Counted from the stretch's first letter, positions 1 through 8,336 are shown. The stretch: DNA of 64,000 nt from CAIVAT01 sp964455285 (GCA_964455285.1 CAYVVG010000011.1:1-64000), one strand, 5' to 3'. Program-made: numbers and translations. The notes: generated by a model not told the origin, from the letters alone.

Positions 1-52
1 AGGGAGGGAAAGTTCCCCTTCCCTGTTTGGGGAAGGGGGCCGGGGGGATGGG
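1..52. repeat. Palindromic repeat inserted in the FISUMP coding region
   Basis: CCCCTTCCC at 15-23 pairs perfectly with GGGAAGGGG at 30-38 across a 6-base loop, inside a purine/pyrimidine-biased block (1-52) that looks like an intergenic repeat. In the minus-strand frame it follows the conserved EKY of the FISUMP domain, where the paralog at 22331-26812 continues with CYKDK. It is read as Pro/Gly-rich sequence (LPHPPGPLPQ). Confidence 0.6.
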
Positions 53-3000
53 GTAAATATTTCTCCGGCAAGCAGTTGTCAGTTTGGTGGAGATAATCGT
101 CGATCGCCGTGCCGAAATCGAGGTCCGACGCCATCCAGCACTGGGAGCCGATCTGAACGGTGGGATAGTTCTTGTTGTCACGTGGATCTGTCAGGATCTC
201 TCCGCAAGTGACGGGTGACGCGTGACGCGTGACGATCGTGACGGTGGCCTGGTCGCTGCACGTAGCTGCATTGGTGTAGCTGTAGGTGATAGCGTGTGTG
301 CCTGCCCCGGCCGCGGCGGGGTTGAAGAAACCGGCCGAAACGCCCGATCCCGTGTAGGTGCCGTTCAGCGGAAGCCCGCCCTTCAGCCGGAAAGGCTTTG
401 CATTTACTGTAGTAATCGTATCAAAACAGGGGGAGAAGGTGACTGCAGGATTCGGAAGAACGGATACCGGATGCGGGATGCTTAATGCGGGATTGTTGGA
501 GGTGCAGGGTTCCGAGGAGGTGAGTGTGCAGGAAACTAAATCCCCATTCACAGGTACATAGGTGTACACTGCATTGGTTGCATTGCTCGCATTGGCTGCA
601 TTCACGATCCATTGATAGGTGGGTGCACTTCCTGCATTGCTTGCATTCGCCGTAAAGGTCACGGCAGTTCCCTCACAAACAGGATTTGCTGAAGCGGATA
701 TGGAGATGCCGACTGCCGACTGCGGACTGACGACTACGGTAATGATGTCTGAGGTGTCCGGATTGTTGGATGTACAGGGTTCGGAAGAAGTGAGTGTGCA
801 GGAAACTGTATCGCCATTCACCGGAACATACGTGAATACTGCATTGGTTGCATTGCCTGCATTGGCTGCATTCACGACCCATTGATAGGTGGGTGCACTT
901 CCTGCATTGCTTGCATTCGCCGTAAAGGTCACGGCAGTTCCCTCACAAACAGGATTTGCTGAAGCGGATATGGAGATGCCGACTGCCGACTGCGGACTGA
1001 CGACTACGGTAATGATGTCTGAGGTGTCCGGATTGTTGGATGTACAGGTTTCGGAGGAGGTGAGTGTGCAGGAAAATGTATCGCCATTCACTGGTACATA
1101 GGTGTACACTGCATTGGTTGCATTGGTTGCATTGGCTCCATTCACGACCCATTGGAACACAGGGGCACTTCCTGCATTGCCTGCATTCGCCGTAAAGGTC
1201 ACCGGGGTTCCCGCACAAACGATTGTGTCAGAGGCCGTGATGGTCACAAACACCGAATCGCCGGGATTCACCGTTACCGTGAAATCGGTCGTATCTCCGG
1301 CACAGTTCCCGATTCGCGGTACAACATGGTAAGTCACCATCCCCGGTGCGGCAATTTGATTGAGCAGCACCTGGTCGATCACCAACCCGGAATCGGCGCT
1401 GAAACCCGTGACAGTGCCCGACGTCAGCGACGCGGTCCAGTGAAACAGGGTGCCCGGAACATTGGAGTTAAGCTGGATGCCGGCAGATTCACCGGAACAG
1501 ATTGATTTGACCAGCGTGTCGTTGGTCACCTGGGGCTGCTGTGTGACATAAACCGTGACTGTATCTGCAACGAAACCGCAATAACCGGCATCCGCCCTCA
1601 CCCAGTAGGTCCCGGTGTTGTTCGCCCAGATGGATTGCGTGGTGTCGCCCGTGTTCCACAGGTACCACTCCCTTCCCGGACCGGCGTTCAACTGCACGCT
1701 GTCGCCCAGACAGATTGTTTTATCCTCTCCCAGGTTCACCAGGGTGGAGGGGTAAAATGAGATTTGGATGGTGTCGCTCAGGGAGCAGTCCGGTTCTGTG
1801 GTTGAAACCCAGTAAGTGCCGGGGGTGTGCACCCAGATGGATGAAGAGGTATTACCCGTGCTCCAGAGGTAGGTATTCCAGCCATAACCGGCATCGAGAA
1901 ATACGCTGTCGCCCGGGCATATTTTTCTGTCATTCCCAAGATTCAGGGAGGAGATATCCGAAAAATAGGCGAATTTGTCGAACGATCCGGTCGTCATTAC
2001 CGCGTAGGAATGGACCGGGACAAAGAACCTTCCCAGGGAATTGGTGATCTTTACCTGGGAATAAGCTCCCGCATTGCCGAGCCCATGTCCACCCCAGCTC
2101 CATTTCCCGCCCGTACCCGGAACGGGAATGCTAACATTGAAATACATGGAAGAGGGATCATAGGTAAAGGCTTCATTGATGGCTGTTTTTGCAACGATAT
2201 ATACCATCCAGTTTTGCCAGGGAGCGCCGGGAGGTGTACCGGTAGTGGTCACCCTTCTTGATCCGCGACATTCGAGCGGAGGAATGATGCTTTCAGAGGA
2301 TTGGAACGATTGATAAGGAAAAGTCAGCTCCTTTTTTGCCCCCGAAAATTCAAGGATAGATACGGGTTTACTTGAGGTGATGTAGGCCGATGTATGAACC
2401 GAAGTAAAGGTAGTACCCGTAAAAGAGAATACAGCACTTTCCCCCTGCTGGATTACCCGGGTCTGAACGGACAGACTGTCATTAAACGTGATCTGGGTAT
2501 CGTCCTCATAAGCATAAGCCAGGATCATCGTTTCGGAAGGCGGAAGTGACATCGCCAGTGCAATAAATTCATTTCCGGCAAGATGCTCAGGAATGAGCTG
2601 GTCCCCGGCAATGTCAAAAGCCACATCATCGTACCCGGGTAAAAAAACAGCGTCATCCGTGACGGTGATTGCGATGGGTTTGGAAGAAGTTATTTTCGTT
2701 CCGCCCAGGTGCATGGCCGAATCTCCCGATACCGCTCTGCCGCTCCAGGTCTGTCCCCGGTTCAACAGCAGCGAAAATGGAACCTGGGATGAATGACCCT
2801 CAATATTACTCGCCGGGCGGACCGTGACCAGGGTCGAGTCTTCCGTTGCTACGATATCAAATGAATTTCTTGCGGGAGGGGAACAATAGGGATAATTGGA
2901 ATAATGATGCTGTGCCGGGATGATGAAGCTGATCCCCAGCGCATCCTTTCCCGCCAGGGGATAAGTAGCTGCGTTATAGGGTGACTGGATCTCATATACG

Positions 3001-5975
3001 GCGCTGATCCTCCGGTTTGAGGTGGCTCTCAATCCGAAGTTCAACACCGAATCGGCAGGTTTGTTCTCTATCATCTCCAGGTAGGGCGTTAGAATGACCA
3101 CTTCGGCCGAATCATTTTCGACCGTACACGTGATGGGAGTGAACAGGGGATTGGCCGGTTGATCGATGGTGACGTCAGCCGGGCCCTCATCCGTGGTAAA
3201 ATACATGCTGATCGGGCTGTTGAGATCAGTCAGGGAGACCGGGCTGGGGGAAACGGTATGATGGGTCACCGACGGCGCGGCAAACCAGAATTCATAATTG
3301 CCCGATGCAAATGAACCCACCGTCACAGACAACATGACCGGGATCAACGCTGCACAGCCGTTGGTATCGTTGTAATTCACCTTCACCCACTGCGGCCCTG
3401 CAATGCTCCACTGGATGGTGACGGAGTCATCGCCGGTTCCGCCGCCCGATACCAGAGCGCCTCCCGGAGAAAAACTCCACTGATAATTCGTCATCCCGGA
3501 AGCGGTGGAGTATGTACATACGGTGCCGGTGGCTGTTGATGCAGGACCGGTGATCACCAGGACCGGCCTTGGTGAAACCGTCACGTAGAGGGAATCGGGC
3601 GGCCCCGTATCGTAACACTTGTTCCAGCCTCTCACGTAAACATAACCGGAGGAGGCCGTTCCGCCGAAACTGACCGTAATCGAGTCAGTACCAAATCCCG
3701 CCGTAATATCGGCTCCCGGAGGCAGGTTCCACATGTACCCGGCCGCATGGGGGAGCGTGGCGGTGGAAAAGACCACGACTGGCATGCTTTGACAAACCGA
3801 ATCGGGTCCGGCGATGGGTTGGGCCGCCGCGATCGGCCAGCAATCGACAAACTTCTGCAGGTAGGCATCCTGCATCCCGCCGCCGAACGCGGGCTGATGC
3901 GCGCCGGGAGTCCCGATCCCGGTCAGCGACTGCGTATTGCCCTGCAGGAAAATCGTATCTTCGGCCAGGTAGTTGCATGAACCGCCGGTTTCGTACTCCG
4001 GACCTCCGAAATAGGTTCCCCACTGGCGTATCCCGTTATGGCTGAACTTGACCAGGTAAGCCTCATTGTTACCGTTTGACGTCGGCTGAAACGAGCCCGG
4101 AGTGGCAATATTATCGGCGGATTCGGTACTGCCCGAAACGAAAAAGGTTCCGTTCCATCCTTCAGCACATCCGGTAACTTCATCCCATAACGAACCGCCG
4201 TAATAGGTCCCCCAAATCCGCTGACCGCTATTGTCAAACCGGGCGATAAATCCATCCTGGCCACCGGCAAGTGCCGGCTGATGGCAATCCGGGCTTGCAA
4301 TATTGGAAGGCGATTTGGTGGCCCCGACGAGGACCACCTCTCCGGAGGCAGTCACTTTGCAATTCGTTCCCTGGTCGGTCTGGGCTCCCCCGTAGTAGGT
4401 CCCCCACAGCCGCAGGCCATCGTGCCGGAAAGCGACCAGAAAGGCATCGTTCATTCCGCCAAAAACTTCCTGCCAGGCACCCGGGGTGGCTATATTTATG
4501 GGCGAGGTGGTAGTGCCGGTGGCATAAACAACCCCTGCCGTGTCTGCCGCACATCCATTGAACCAGGTTGTAACACCACCTGAATAATAGGTACCCCATT
4601 GCCTTATCCCATTGCTGTCAAACTTCACCAGGAACCCGGCCATCCCGCTGATGCTGGTCTGGAATGCTCCCGGGGTGGCGATACCTGTGTCGGAACTGGT
4701 CTGACCGGCCATGAAAATATTGCCTGAAGGGTCGTTGGCGACGGCTGAACTGTTGCCCCATAGCTCATCATCCCCCTTCCCTCCGTAATAAGTGGCCCAA
4801 AGCCGTTCGCCCTCCTGGTTGAATTTTGCAAGAAATACATCCCAAGGACCCGGGGATCCGCCGAACGTCGTCTGGTGAGCGCCGGGGGTGGCAATTCCCG
4901 TATCCGATGTGGTTTCTCCCGTCAGGTAAATCCGGCCGTGGAGATCGACGGTGCATGCTATTCCCCGCTCATCCCCCATGAACGAACCCGCGAAATAGGT
5001 CCCCCACCGTCGCTGGCCGTCCGGAGCGAATTTGGCCAGGTAAGCACGCCAGGCTGATCCGAAAAAGGTCGATTGGTAAGCACCGGCCGTGGCAATATTG
5101 TCCGGTGACTTAGTGGTCCCGCTTATGAAGATGTTACCGGCAGCATCCACTGCCGATCCCCATCCATAATCAGTTGAGCCTCCCCCGTAATAGGTCCCCC
5201 ATCGCCTTATGCATGACGGGTCTATCACCAGCGTGTGTCCGGCCGCCCATTCCTCATCCACTTCAAAACCAAAAAAATTTTCCCCGATCCGGCAGAACCT
5301 TGCCTTTACCTTCGTACGGTGATCACCCGACAGCACGAAGGATTCGGGGATAATCTCTTCGAACTTGCCCAACGCAGTCTCTATCCGCAGGGAACCGCCG
5401 GTCACCCGGATGTCGTCTGCCCCATTGATATTCAGCCGGATGTCGTGAAGTTCCCCTCCCGGCCGGACGATAAAATTGTATTTGTGCCGCTGATCCGGGG
5501 TAACGACAAATTCAAGGTCTATCCCCGGGTAGATGTTTTTATAGATGACCTGCCGGTAGGTTTTGACCTGCCGGATGCCGTTTACCGGATAGGATGCACC
5601 ATAATAATTGCAGTAATCGGAGGAGACTTCCCCGGCGATTACCTCGCAGGAAGGGTCGGCCCCGGCCAGGTCGAAATCGATGCGGTGGAATTTATGAATA
5701 CGCTGAGAAGGGTCAGTCTTTGCATCCGTGACTTGTGACTCGTGACTCGTGACGGAATAAAAATCATAACTGAATCCGTTCCGGCGCAGTTGGACATTCA
5801 TCCCCGGGGTGTTCAGCAGGTACAGCACCGCCGGGTTGGGTCGGCCCTCCTGGTCGGTGATCTGCCCCTTGTTTTCCATGAATCCCCGGGAGCCTCCTTG
5901 TGAAGTTGCATTTCCGGCAACAGAAAATGCCGGTATGATCATAAGGAAGATCAGGGTCAGTCCGGATCTGCACAT
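1..5975 (-). CDS. Giant modular surface protein (SBBP-type repeats, IgGFc-binding-like domain, Ig-like repeats, FISUMP), partial
   Basis: I translated this frame by hand: it is open from ATG at 5975 to the window edge, about 1,991 codons, with no stop. Order: signal peptide (1-24); an N-terminal region starting GFMENKGQI, typical of SBBP-repeat proteins (26-235); seven SBBP-like repeats marked by WGTYYGG (about 258-705); two Ig/PKD-like modules (705-890); a region starting EFWFAAPSV that resembles IgGFc-binding domains and the protein at 22331 (893-1330); two modules with LGxDxxICxGDS and TGTYWV (1335-1475); a further PKD-like module; three 90-residue Ig-like repeats (about 1575-1840); then a FISUMP domain from about 1920. 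Likely secreted and displayed on the surface as an adhesin or binding protein; the ligand is unknown. The C-terminus is outside the window. Heptamer repeats and a palindromic repeat lie inside the frame (see findings). Confidence 0.85.
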   Translation of the reverse strand, partial: MCRSGLTLIFLMIIPAFSVAGNATSQGGSRGFMENKGQITDQEGRPNPAVLYLLNTPGMNVQLRRNGFSYDFYSVTSHESQVTDAKTDPSQRIHKFHRIDFDLAGADPSCEVIAGEVSSDYCNYYGASYPVNGIRQVKTYRQVIYKNIYPGIDLEFVVTPDQRHKYNFIVRPGGELHDIRLNINGADDIRVTGGSLRIETALGKFEEIIPESFVLSGDHRTKVKARFCRIGENFFGFEVDEEWAAGHTLVIDPSCIRRWGTYYGGGSTDYGWGSAVDAAGNIFISGTTKSPDNIATAGAYQSTFFGSAWRAYLAKFAPDGQRRWGTYFAGSFMGDERGIACTVDLHGRIYLTGETTSDTGIATPGAHQTTFGGSPGPWDVFLAKFNQEGERLWATYYGGKGDDELWGNSSAVANDPSGNIFMAGQTSSDTGIATPGAFQTSISGMAGFLVKFDSNGIRQWGTYYSGGVTTWFNGCAADTAGVVYATGTTTSPINIATPGAWQEVFGGMNDAFLVAFRHDGLRLWGTYYGGAQTDQGTNCKVTASGEVVLVGATKSPSNIASPDCHQPALAGGQDGFIARFDNSGQRIWGTYYGGSLWDEVTGCAEGWNGTFFVSGSTESADNIATPGSFQPTSNGNNEAYLVKFSHNGIRQWGTYFGGPEYETGGSCNYLAEDTIFLQGNTQSLTGIGTPGAHQPAFGGGMQDAYLQKFVDCWPIAAAQPIAGPDSVCQSMPVVVFSTATLPHAAGYMWNLPPGADITAGFGTDSITVSFGGTASSGYVYVRGWNKCYDTGPPDSLYVTVSPRPVLVITGPASTATGTVCTYSTASGMTNYQWSFSPGGALVSGGGTGDDSVTIQWSIAGPQWVKVNYNDTNGCAALIPVMLSVTVGSFASGNYEFWFAAPSVTHHTVSPSPVSLTDLNSPISMYFTTDEGPADVTIDQPANPLFTPITCTVENDSAEVVILTPYLEMIENKPADSVLNFGLRATSNRRISAVYEIQSPYNAATYPLAGKDALGISFIIPAQHHYSNYPYCSPPARNSFDIVATEDSTLVTVRPASNIEGHSSQVPFSLLLNRGQTWSGRAVSGDSAMHLGGTKITSSKPIAITVTDDAVFLPGYDDVAFDIAGDQLIPEHLAGNEFIALAMSLPPSETMILAYAYEDDTQITFNDSLSVQTRVIQQGESAVFSFTGTTFTSVHTSAYITSSKPVSILEFSGAKKELTFPYQSFQSSESIIPPLECRGSRRVTTTGTPPGAPWQNWMVYIVAKTAINEAFTYDPSSMYFNVSIPVPGTGGKWSWGGHGLGNAGAYSQVKITNSLGRFFVPVHSYAVMTTGSFDKFAYFSDISSLNLGNDRKICPGDSVFLDAGYGWNTYLWSTGNTSSSIWVHTPGTYWVSTTEPDCSLSDTIQISFYPSTLVNLGEDKTICLGDSVQLNAGPGREWYLWNTGDTTQSIWANNTGTYWVRADAGYCGFVADTVTVYVTQQPQVTNDTLVKSICSGESAGIQLNSNVPGTLFHWTASLTSGTVTGFSADSGLVIDQVLLNQIAAPGMVTYHVVPRIGNCAGDTTDFTVTVNPGDSVFVTITASDTIVCAGTPVTFTANAGNAGSAPVFQWVVNGANATNATNAVYTYVPVNGDTFSCTLTSSETCTSNNPDTSDIITVVVSPQSAVGISISASANPVCEGTAVTFTANASNAGSAPTYQWVVNAANAGNATNAVFTYVPVNGDTVSCTLTSSEPCTSNNPDTSDIITVVVSPQSAVGISISASANPVCEGTAVTFTANASNAGSAPTYQWIVNAANASNATNAVYTYVPVNGDLVSCTLTSSEPCTSNNPALSIPHPVSVLPNPAVTFSPCFDTITTVNAKPFRLKGGLPLNGTYTGSGVSAGFFNPAAAGAGTHAITYSYTNAATCSDQATVTIVTRHASPVTCGEILTDPRDNKNYPTVQIGSQCWMASDLDFGTAIDDYLHQTDNCLPEKYLPHPPGPLPQTGKGNFPS
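206..233. repeat. Heptamer tandem repeat inside CDS (linker before FISUMP)
   Basis: Four 7-base units (AAGTGAC, GGGTGAC, GCGTGAC, GCGTGAC) lie in the linker between the last Ig-like module and the FISUMP domain of the minus-strand giant gene. The paralog at 22331 has a short linker here with no repeat. Gain or loss of one unit would shift the frame. Confidence 0.8.
481..1290 (-). repeat. Three tandem 270-bp units encoding Ig-like repeats
   Basis: Blocks starting near 541, 811 and 1081 repeat with a period of exactly 270 bp (90 codons). The stretches at about 601-780 and 871-1050 are almost identical base for base, while the third unit (1081-1260) has diverged. Each unit encodes an Ig-like module with a Cys pair (VCxGT...SCTLTSS). 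The near-identity of two units points to a recent duplication or gene conversion. Confidence 0.9.
5726..5755. repeat. Heptamer tandem repeat inside CDS (N-terminal region)
   Basis: Four 7-base units (CCGTGAC, TTGTGAC, TCGTGAC, TCGTGAC) lie about 75 codons into the minus-strand giant gene and encode SVTSHESQVTD. The surrounding protein is in frame on both sides at present. Confidence 0.85.
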
Positions 5976-6030
5976 GGGACCTGGGGTATGGGACTATCAA
6001 AGTTACGATTATTTAAAAAAGGAATCTCCA

Positions 6031-6080
6031 GTCCTCAGTCTTCAGTCAAATCGTAAATCGTAAATCCAGATCGCAGATCA
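6031..6080. repeat. Intergenic heptamer repeat array
   Basis: Degenerate 7-base units (GTCCTCA, GTCTTCA, GTCAAAT, CGTAAAT, CGTAAAT, then CCAGAT and CGCAGAT) fill the gap between the giant minus-strand gene and the HU terminator. Same family as the arrays at 9019 and 9158. Confidence 0.75.
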
Positions 6081-6094
6081 GCAAGCAGGGGATA

Positions 6095-6128
6095 AAAAAA
6101 AAGCCACCCCGAAAGGTGGCCTTTTTTG
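6095..6128 (-). terminator. Rho-independent terminator of the HU gene
   Basis: Stem GCCACC (6103-6108) pairs with GGTGGC (6115-6120) around CCGAAA. It is flanked by an A run at 6094-6102 (a U run when read on the minus strand) and a T run at 6122-6127, so it could act in both directions. It lies directly after the HU stop. Confidence 0.85.
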
Positions 6129-6142
6129 ACACGATTGTCGTC

Positions 6143-6415
6143 TTACTTCACTTTCTTGCTGAGAGCAGCGCCGGCCTTGAATTTTACGACCTTCTTGGCA
6201 GCGATCTTGATCTCCTTGCCGTTCTGGGGATTGCGACCTTTGCGGGCAGCCCTCTTCGAAACGGAGAATGACCCGAAATCAACTAAAGCAACTCTTTCAC
6301 CCTTGCTGAGCGCCTTCTTGGTGTTGTCAACGAAAGCTTCCAGAGCGCGCTTTGCTTCAGCCTTGTTCAGTTTTGCATCGACGGCAATCGCTTCGATTAA
6401 CTGTGCTTTGTTCAT
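6143..6415 (-). CDS. hup: HU-family DNA-binding protein
   Basis: 90 residues, the standard length for HU/IHF proteins. It starts MNKAQLIEAIA and has the DNA-binding arm signature region GSFSVSKRAARKGRNPQNG (about 47-65), including the RNP tip that intercalates in bent DNA, followed by the Lys-rich C-terminal helix. It compacts and bends nucleoid DNA as a dimer. It is a single-gene unit: a strong Bacteroidota promoter lies upstream (6456-6486) and a hairpin terminator follows (6095-6128), as expected for a highly expressed nucleoid protein. Confidence 0.97.
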   Translation of the reverse strand: MNKAQLIEAIAVDAKLNKAEAKRALEAFVDNTKKALSKGERVALVDFGSFSVSKRAARKGRNPQNGKEIKIAAKKVVKFKAGAALSKKVK

Positions 6416-6455
6416 TTTTCTAAGGTTTTAATGAATAATTGGTGAATAATCCCTG

Positions 6456-6486
6456 CAAAGATAAGGGATTTGAAAAAAAAGTCAAG
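6456..6486 (-). promoter_or_regulatory. Bacteroidota-type promoter of the HU gene
   Basis: Minus-strand -7 box TATCTTTG (6463 to 6456) with TTGAC (6485 to 6481) 17 bases upstream. It lies 41 bases before the HU start. Confidence 0.8.
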
Positions 6487-6558
6487 TGTTTATGCCTGAA
6501 AAGTGTCGGAAATGTTGATAAAATGAAAAATTTGTTAATATCTCCCCCTTCAAAACCG

Positions 6559-7512
6559 TTATATACCACGGGTTTCGTGAAATAATCGGCCGTACCCCCT
6601 CAGGAAATCCCCGCTGGTCATGGCTTTCCGGCCGGGCATCTGGAGCAGGACCGGGTGAATAAATCCGTCACCGGCCGCCACCTTGAAGGTGGTCTTCGCG
6701 TCGGTGACCACCGTGCCGGGAGTGAGCGCATGCTGTTGTACTTCAGCTAAAGCCCTGATAATGCGTATCTCGGCCGTTGTACCATCGGCAAGCGAAAAGG
6801 GAGCGTAGGCACCCGGGAACGGGCTCAATCCCCGGATGAAGTTATAAATTGTCGCCGTTTCCCGGCTCCAGTCGATCCTCCCGTCCTCACGAAACAACTT
6901 AGGAGCCGTTTTCAGGGCCATTCCCGGCGCGATCATCTCATCCTGGGAGACTTCATTCACATCTCCTGAAATAATGCGTTCTACCGTCTTTAAAACGAGT
7001 CCCGCGCCCAGGACCATCAGCCGGTCATGAAGTTCCCCGGCGGTTTCATCCGGCCCGATGACCGTCTTTTCCGCCAGGAGGATCCTTCCCTCGTCGATCC
7101 TTTCGTTCAGAAAAAACGTGGTGACGCCGGTTTCAGTCTCCCCGTTCATCACCGCCCGGTGAATGGGCGCCGCACCCCGGTATTGCGGCAGCAACGAAGC
7201 ATGCAGGTTGAAAGTTCCCCGGGGAGGCAGCGACCACACCGCCCTGGGCATCATCCGGAAAGCGATGACGATCTGCAGGTCGGGAGCATACCCGGCCAGT
7301 TCCTCCAGGAAGGCAGGATCCTTCAGGTTCACCGGCTGCAGGACCGGGATATTCCGGGCCACCGCGCACGCCTTGACGGGCGAGACGGTCTCCTTCAAAC
7401 CCCGGCCCGCAGGCCGGTCGGGAGCCGTCACCACGGCGACAACCGAAAAACCACCCTCAGCCAGGTTTTCCAGCGAAGGCACTGCAAAATCCGGAGTGCC
7501 AAAAAAAACGAT
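6559..7512 (-). CDS. fmt: Methionyl-tRNA formyltransferase (start codon unclear)
   Basis: Transfers formyl from 10-formyl-THF to initiator Met-tRNA. The formyltransferase signature NLHASLLPQYRGAAP, with catalytic Asn and His, is present; a C-terminal OB-type domain follows (FSLADG... FIHPVLLQMPGRKAM). The conserved N-terminal strand RIVFFGTPDFAVPSL is encoded from 7515 down, but no ATG, GTG or TTG occurs in frame before it: the frame upstream reads TAA TCT ACG CGC TTA TAT CCC CGT ATC. The first ordinary start is GTG at 7482, which would remove GTPDFA. I place the start at ATC 7512 only because it restores the family N-terminus. A run of eight A bases (7501-7508) makes a sequence error possible. 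It follows the TPR gene, whose stop is at 7534. Confidence 0.9.
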   Translation of the reverse strand: MVFFGTPDFAVPSLENLAEGGFSVVAVVTAPDRPAGRGLKETVSPVKACAVARNIPVLQPVNLKDPAFLEELAGYAPDLQIVIAFRMMPRAVWSLPPRGTFNLHASLLPQYRGAAPIHRAVMNGETETGVTTFFLNERIDEGRILLAEKTVIGPDETAGELHDRLMVLGAGLVLKTVERIISGDVNEVSQDEMIAPGMALKTAPKLFREDGRIDWSRETATIYNFIRGLSPFPGAYAPFSLADGTTAEIRIIRALAEVQQHALTPGTVVTDAKTTFKVAAGDGFIHPVLLQMPGRKAMTSGDFLRGYGRLFHETRGI

Positions 7513-7533
7513 ACGGGGATATAAGCGCGTAGA

Positions 7534-8235
7534 TTATTTCTTCAACTTTCCTTCCGCCAGGGCAATGTACTTATCGATCTCGCGGCCTTCGAACGAACGG
7601 GGGAATTCATCCTTGATCCGCTTGTACAGGCCCAGCGCTTTCTCGTAATTGCCCAGTTCCTCATAGGCGAGTCCCGCCTTCATGAGGAAAAGGGGTGCCG
7701 TGAAGTCGTTCTTTTTCATCTCGGCGGCCTCCAGGTAAAGGCCCGCTGCCTTCTCCACCTGTTTGAGTTCCATGGTGGCATCGCCCATCGCACCCTTGGC
7801 CATCGGCCCGGCAAACTGGTCGTCGGAATCGAACTTGCCCAGCTGCTCCAGCGCCTGGTCGAACTGCCCCAGCTTCAGGTAGCAGATACCGGCGTAATAA
7901 TGCGCCAGGTTGGCCGACTTGGTGATGCCGTACTCGTCGATGATGGCAAGGAAGCCGAGGTACTGACCGTCGCCGTTCAGGGCCTTCTTCAGCGAATCCT
8001 GCTCGAAGTACTTTTCGGCCATGAACATCTGTCCCTGCGCCTCCTTTTCCTTCGGTGCCAGGTAGAAACGACGGAACCCGAAGTAACCAAGCACGATCAC
8101 GACCAGTATCCCGATGACGATCAGGATGATGTTCTGGTGCTTCTCGATGAACTGCTCCGTTTTGCTGAAGGCCTCTTCGACGGCAACGATCCGTTCTTCC
8201 GTTTTGTTGATCTTTTCGTCCTGCTTACTTGCCAT
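7534..8235 (-). CDS. Membrane-anchored TPR protein (YfgM-like)
   Basis: 233 residues if started at MASKQDEK, preferred over an upstream ATG at 8259 that falls inside the -7 box. A short cytoplasmic coiled-coil-like N-terminus precedes one membrane helix (about 34-53, NIILIVIGILVVIVLGYFGF); tetratricopeptide repeats follow (about 85-225: AHYYAGICYLKLGQFDQALEQL, AGLAYEELGNYEKALGLYKRI). This layout matches the YfgM/ancillary SecYEG-translocon TPR family, which works in periplasmic chaperone traffic; the assignment rests on architecture rather than a unique motif. It is co-oriented with fmt, just upstream, and divergent from trmH. Confidence 0.8.
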   Translation of the reverse strand: MASKQDEKINKTEERIVAVEEAFSKTEQFIEKHQNIILIVIGILVVIVLGYFGFRRFYLAPKEKEAQGQMFMAEKYFEQDSLKKALNGDGQYLGFLAIIDEYGITKSANLAHYYAGICYLKLGQFDQALEQLGKFDSDDQFAGPMAKGAMGDATMELKQVEKAAGLYLEAAEMKKNDFTAPLFLMKAGLAYEELGNYEKALGLYKRIKDEFPRSFEGREIDKYIALAEGKLKK

Positions 8236-8256
8236 GTTTTCTGAAATTTGGAGGTG

Positions 8257-8264
8257 CAAAATTA
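8257..8264 (-). promoter_or_regulatory. -7 box of the TPR gene
   Basis: Minus-strand TAATTTTG, 21 bases upstream of the ATG at 8235. It forms a divergent pair with the trmH -7 box at 8306. Confidence 0.65.
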
Positions 8265-8305
8265 CATTTTTTCCTCAATTATCTAAGGGGTGACCCATTT
8301 TTTTT

Positions 8306-8313
8306 ACATTTGC
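8306..8313 (+). promoter_or_regulatory. -7 box of trmH
   Basis: TACATTTG matches TAnnTTTG. Its position shows that the ATG at 8229 in the same frame cannot be the real start of trmH, because it lies upstream of transcription initiation. Confidence 0.65.
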
Positions 8314-8336
8314 CGCCAACCGTAAGCGAGGTCGGG

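Noticed and set aside
481..1290. CRISPR array
   Set aside because: The 270-bp repeats encode protein modules and lack short repeats with unique spacers.
222..4956. Many small frames on both strands across 222-4956 (such as 88-residue frames at 619 and 889)
   Set aside because: They are shadows of the single long minus-strand frame, which alone gives coherent domains; repeated sizes come from the 270-bp repeat.
5764..6000. 78-codon minus-strand frame starting at 6000
   Set aside because: It overlaps the start of the giant gene in another frame; the giant gene start at 5975 gives a signal peptide and a continuing domain.
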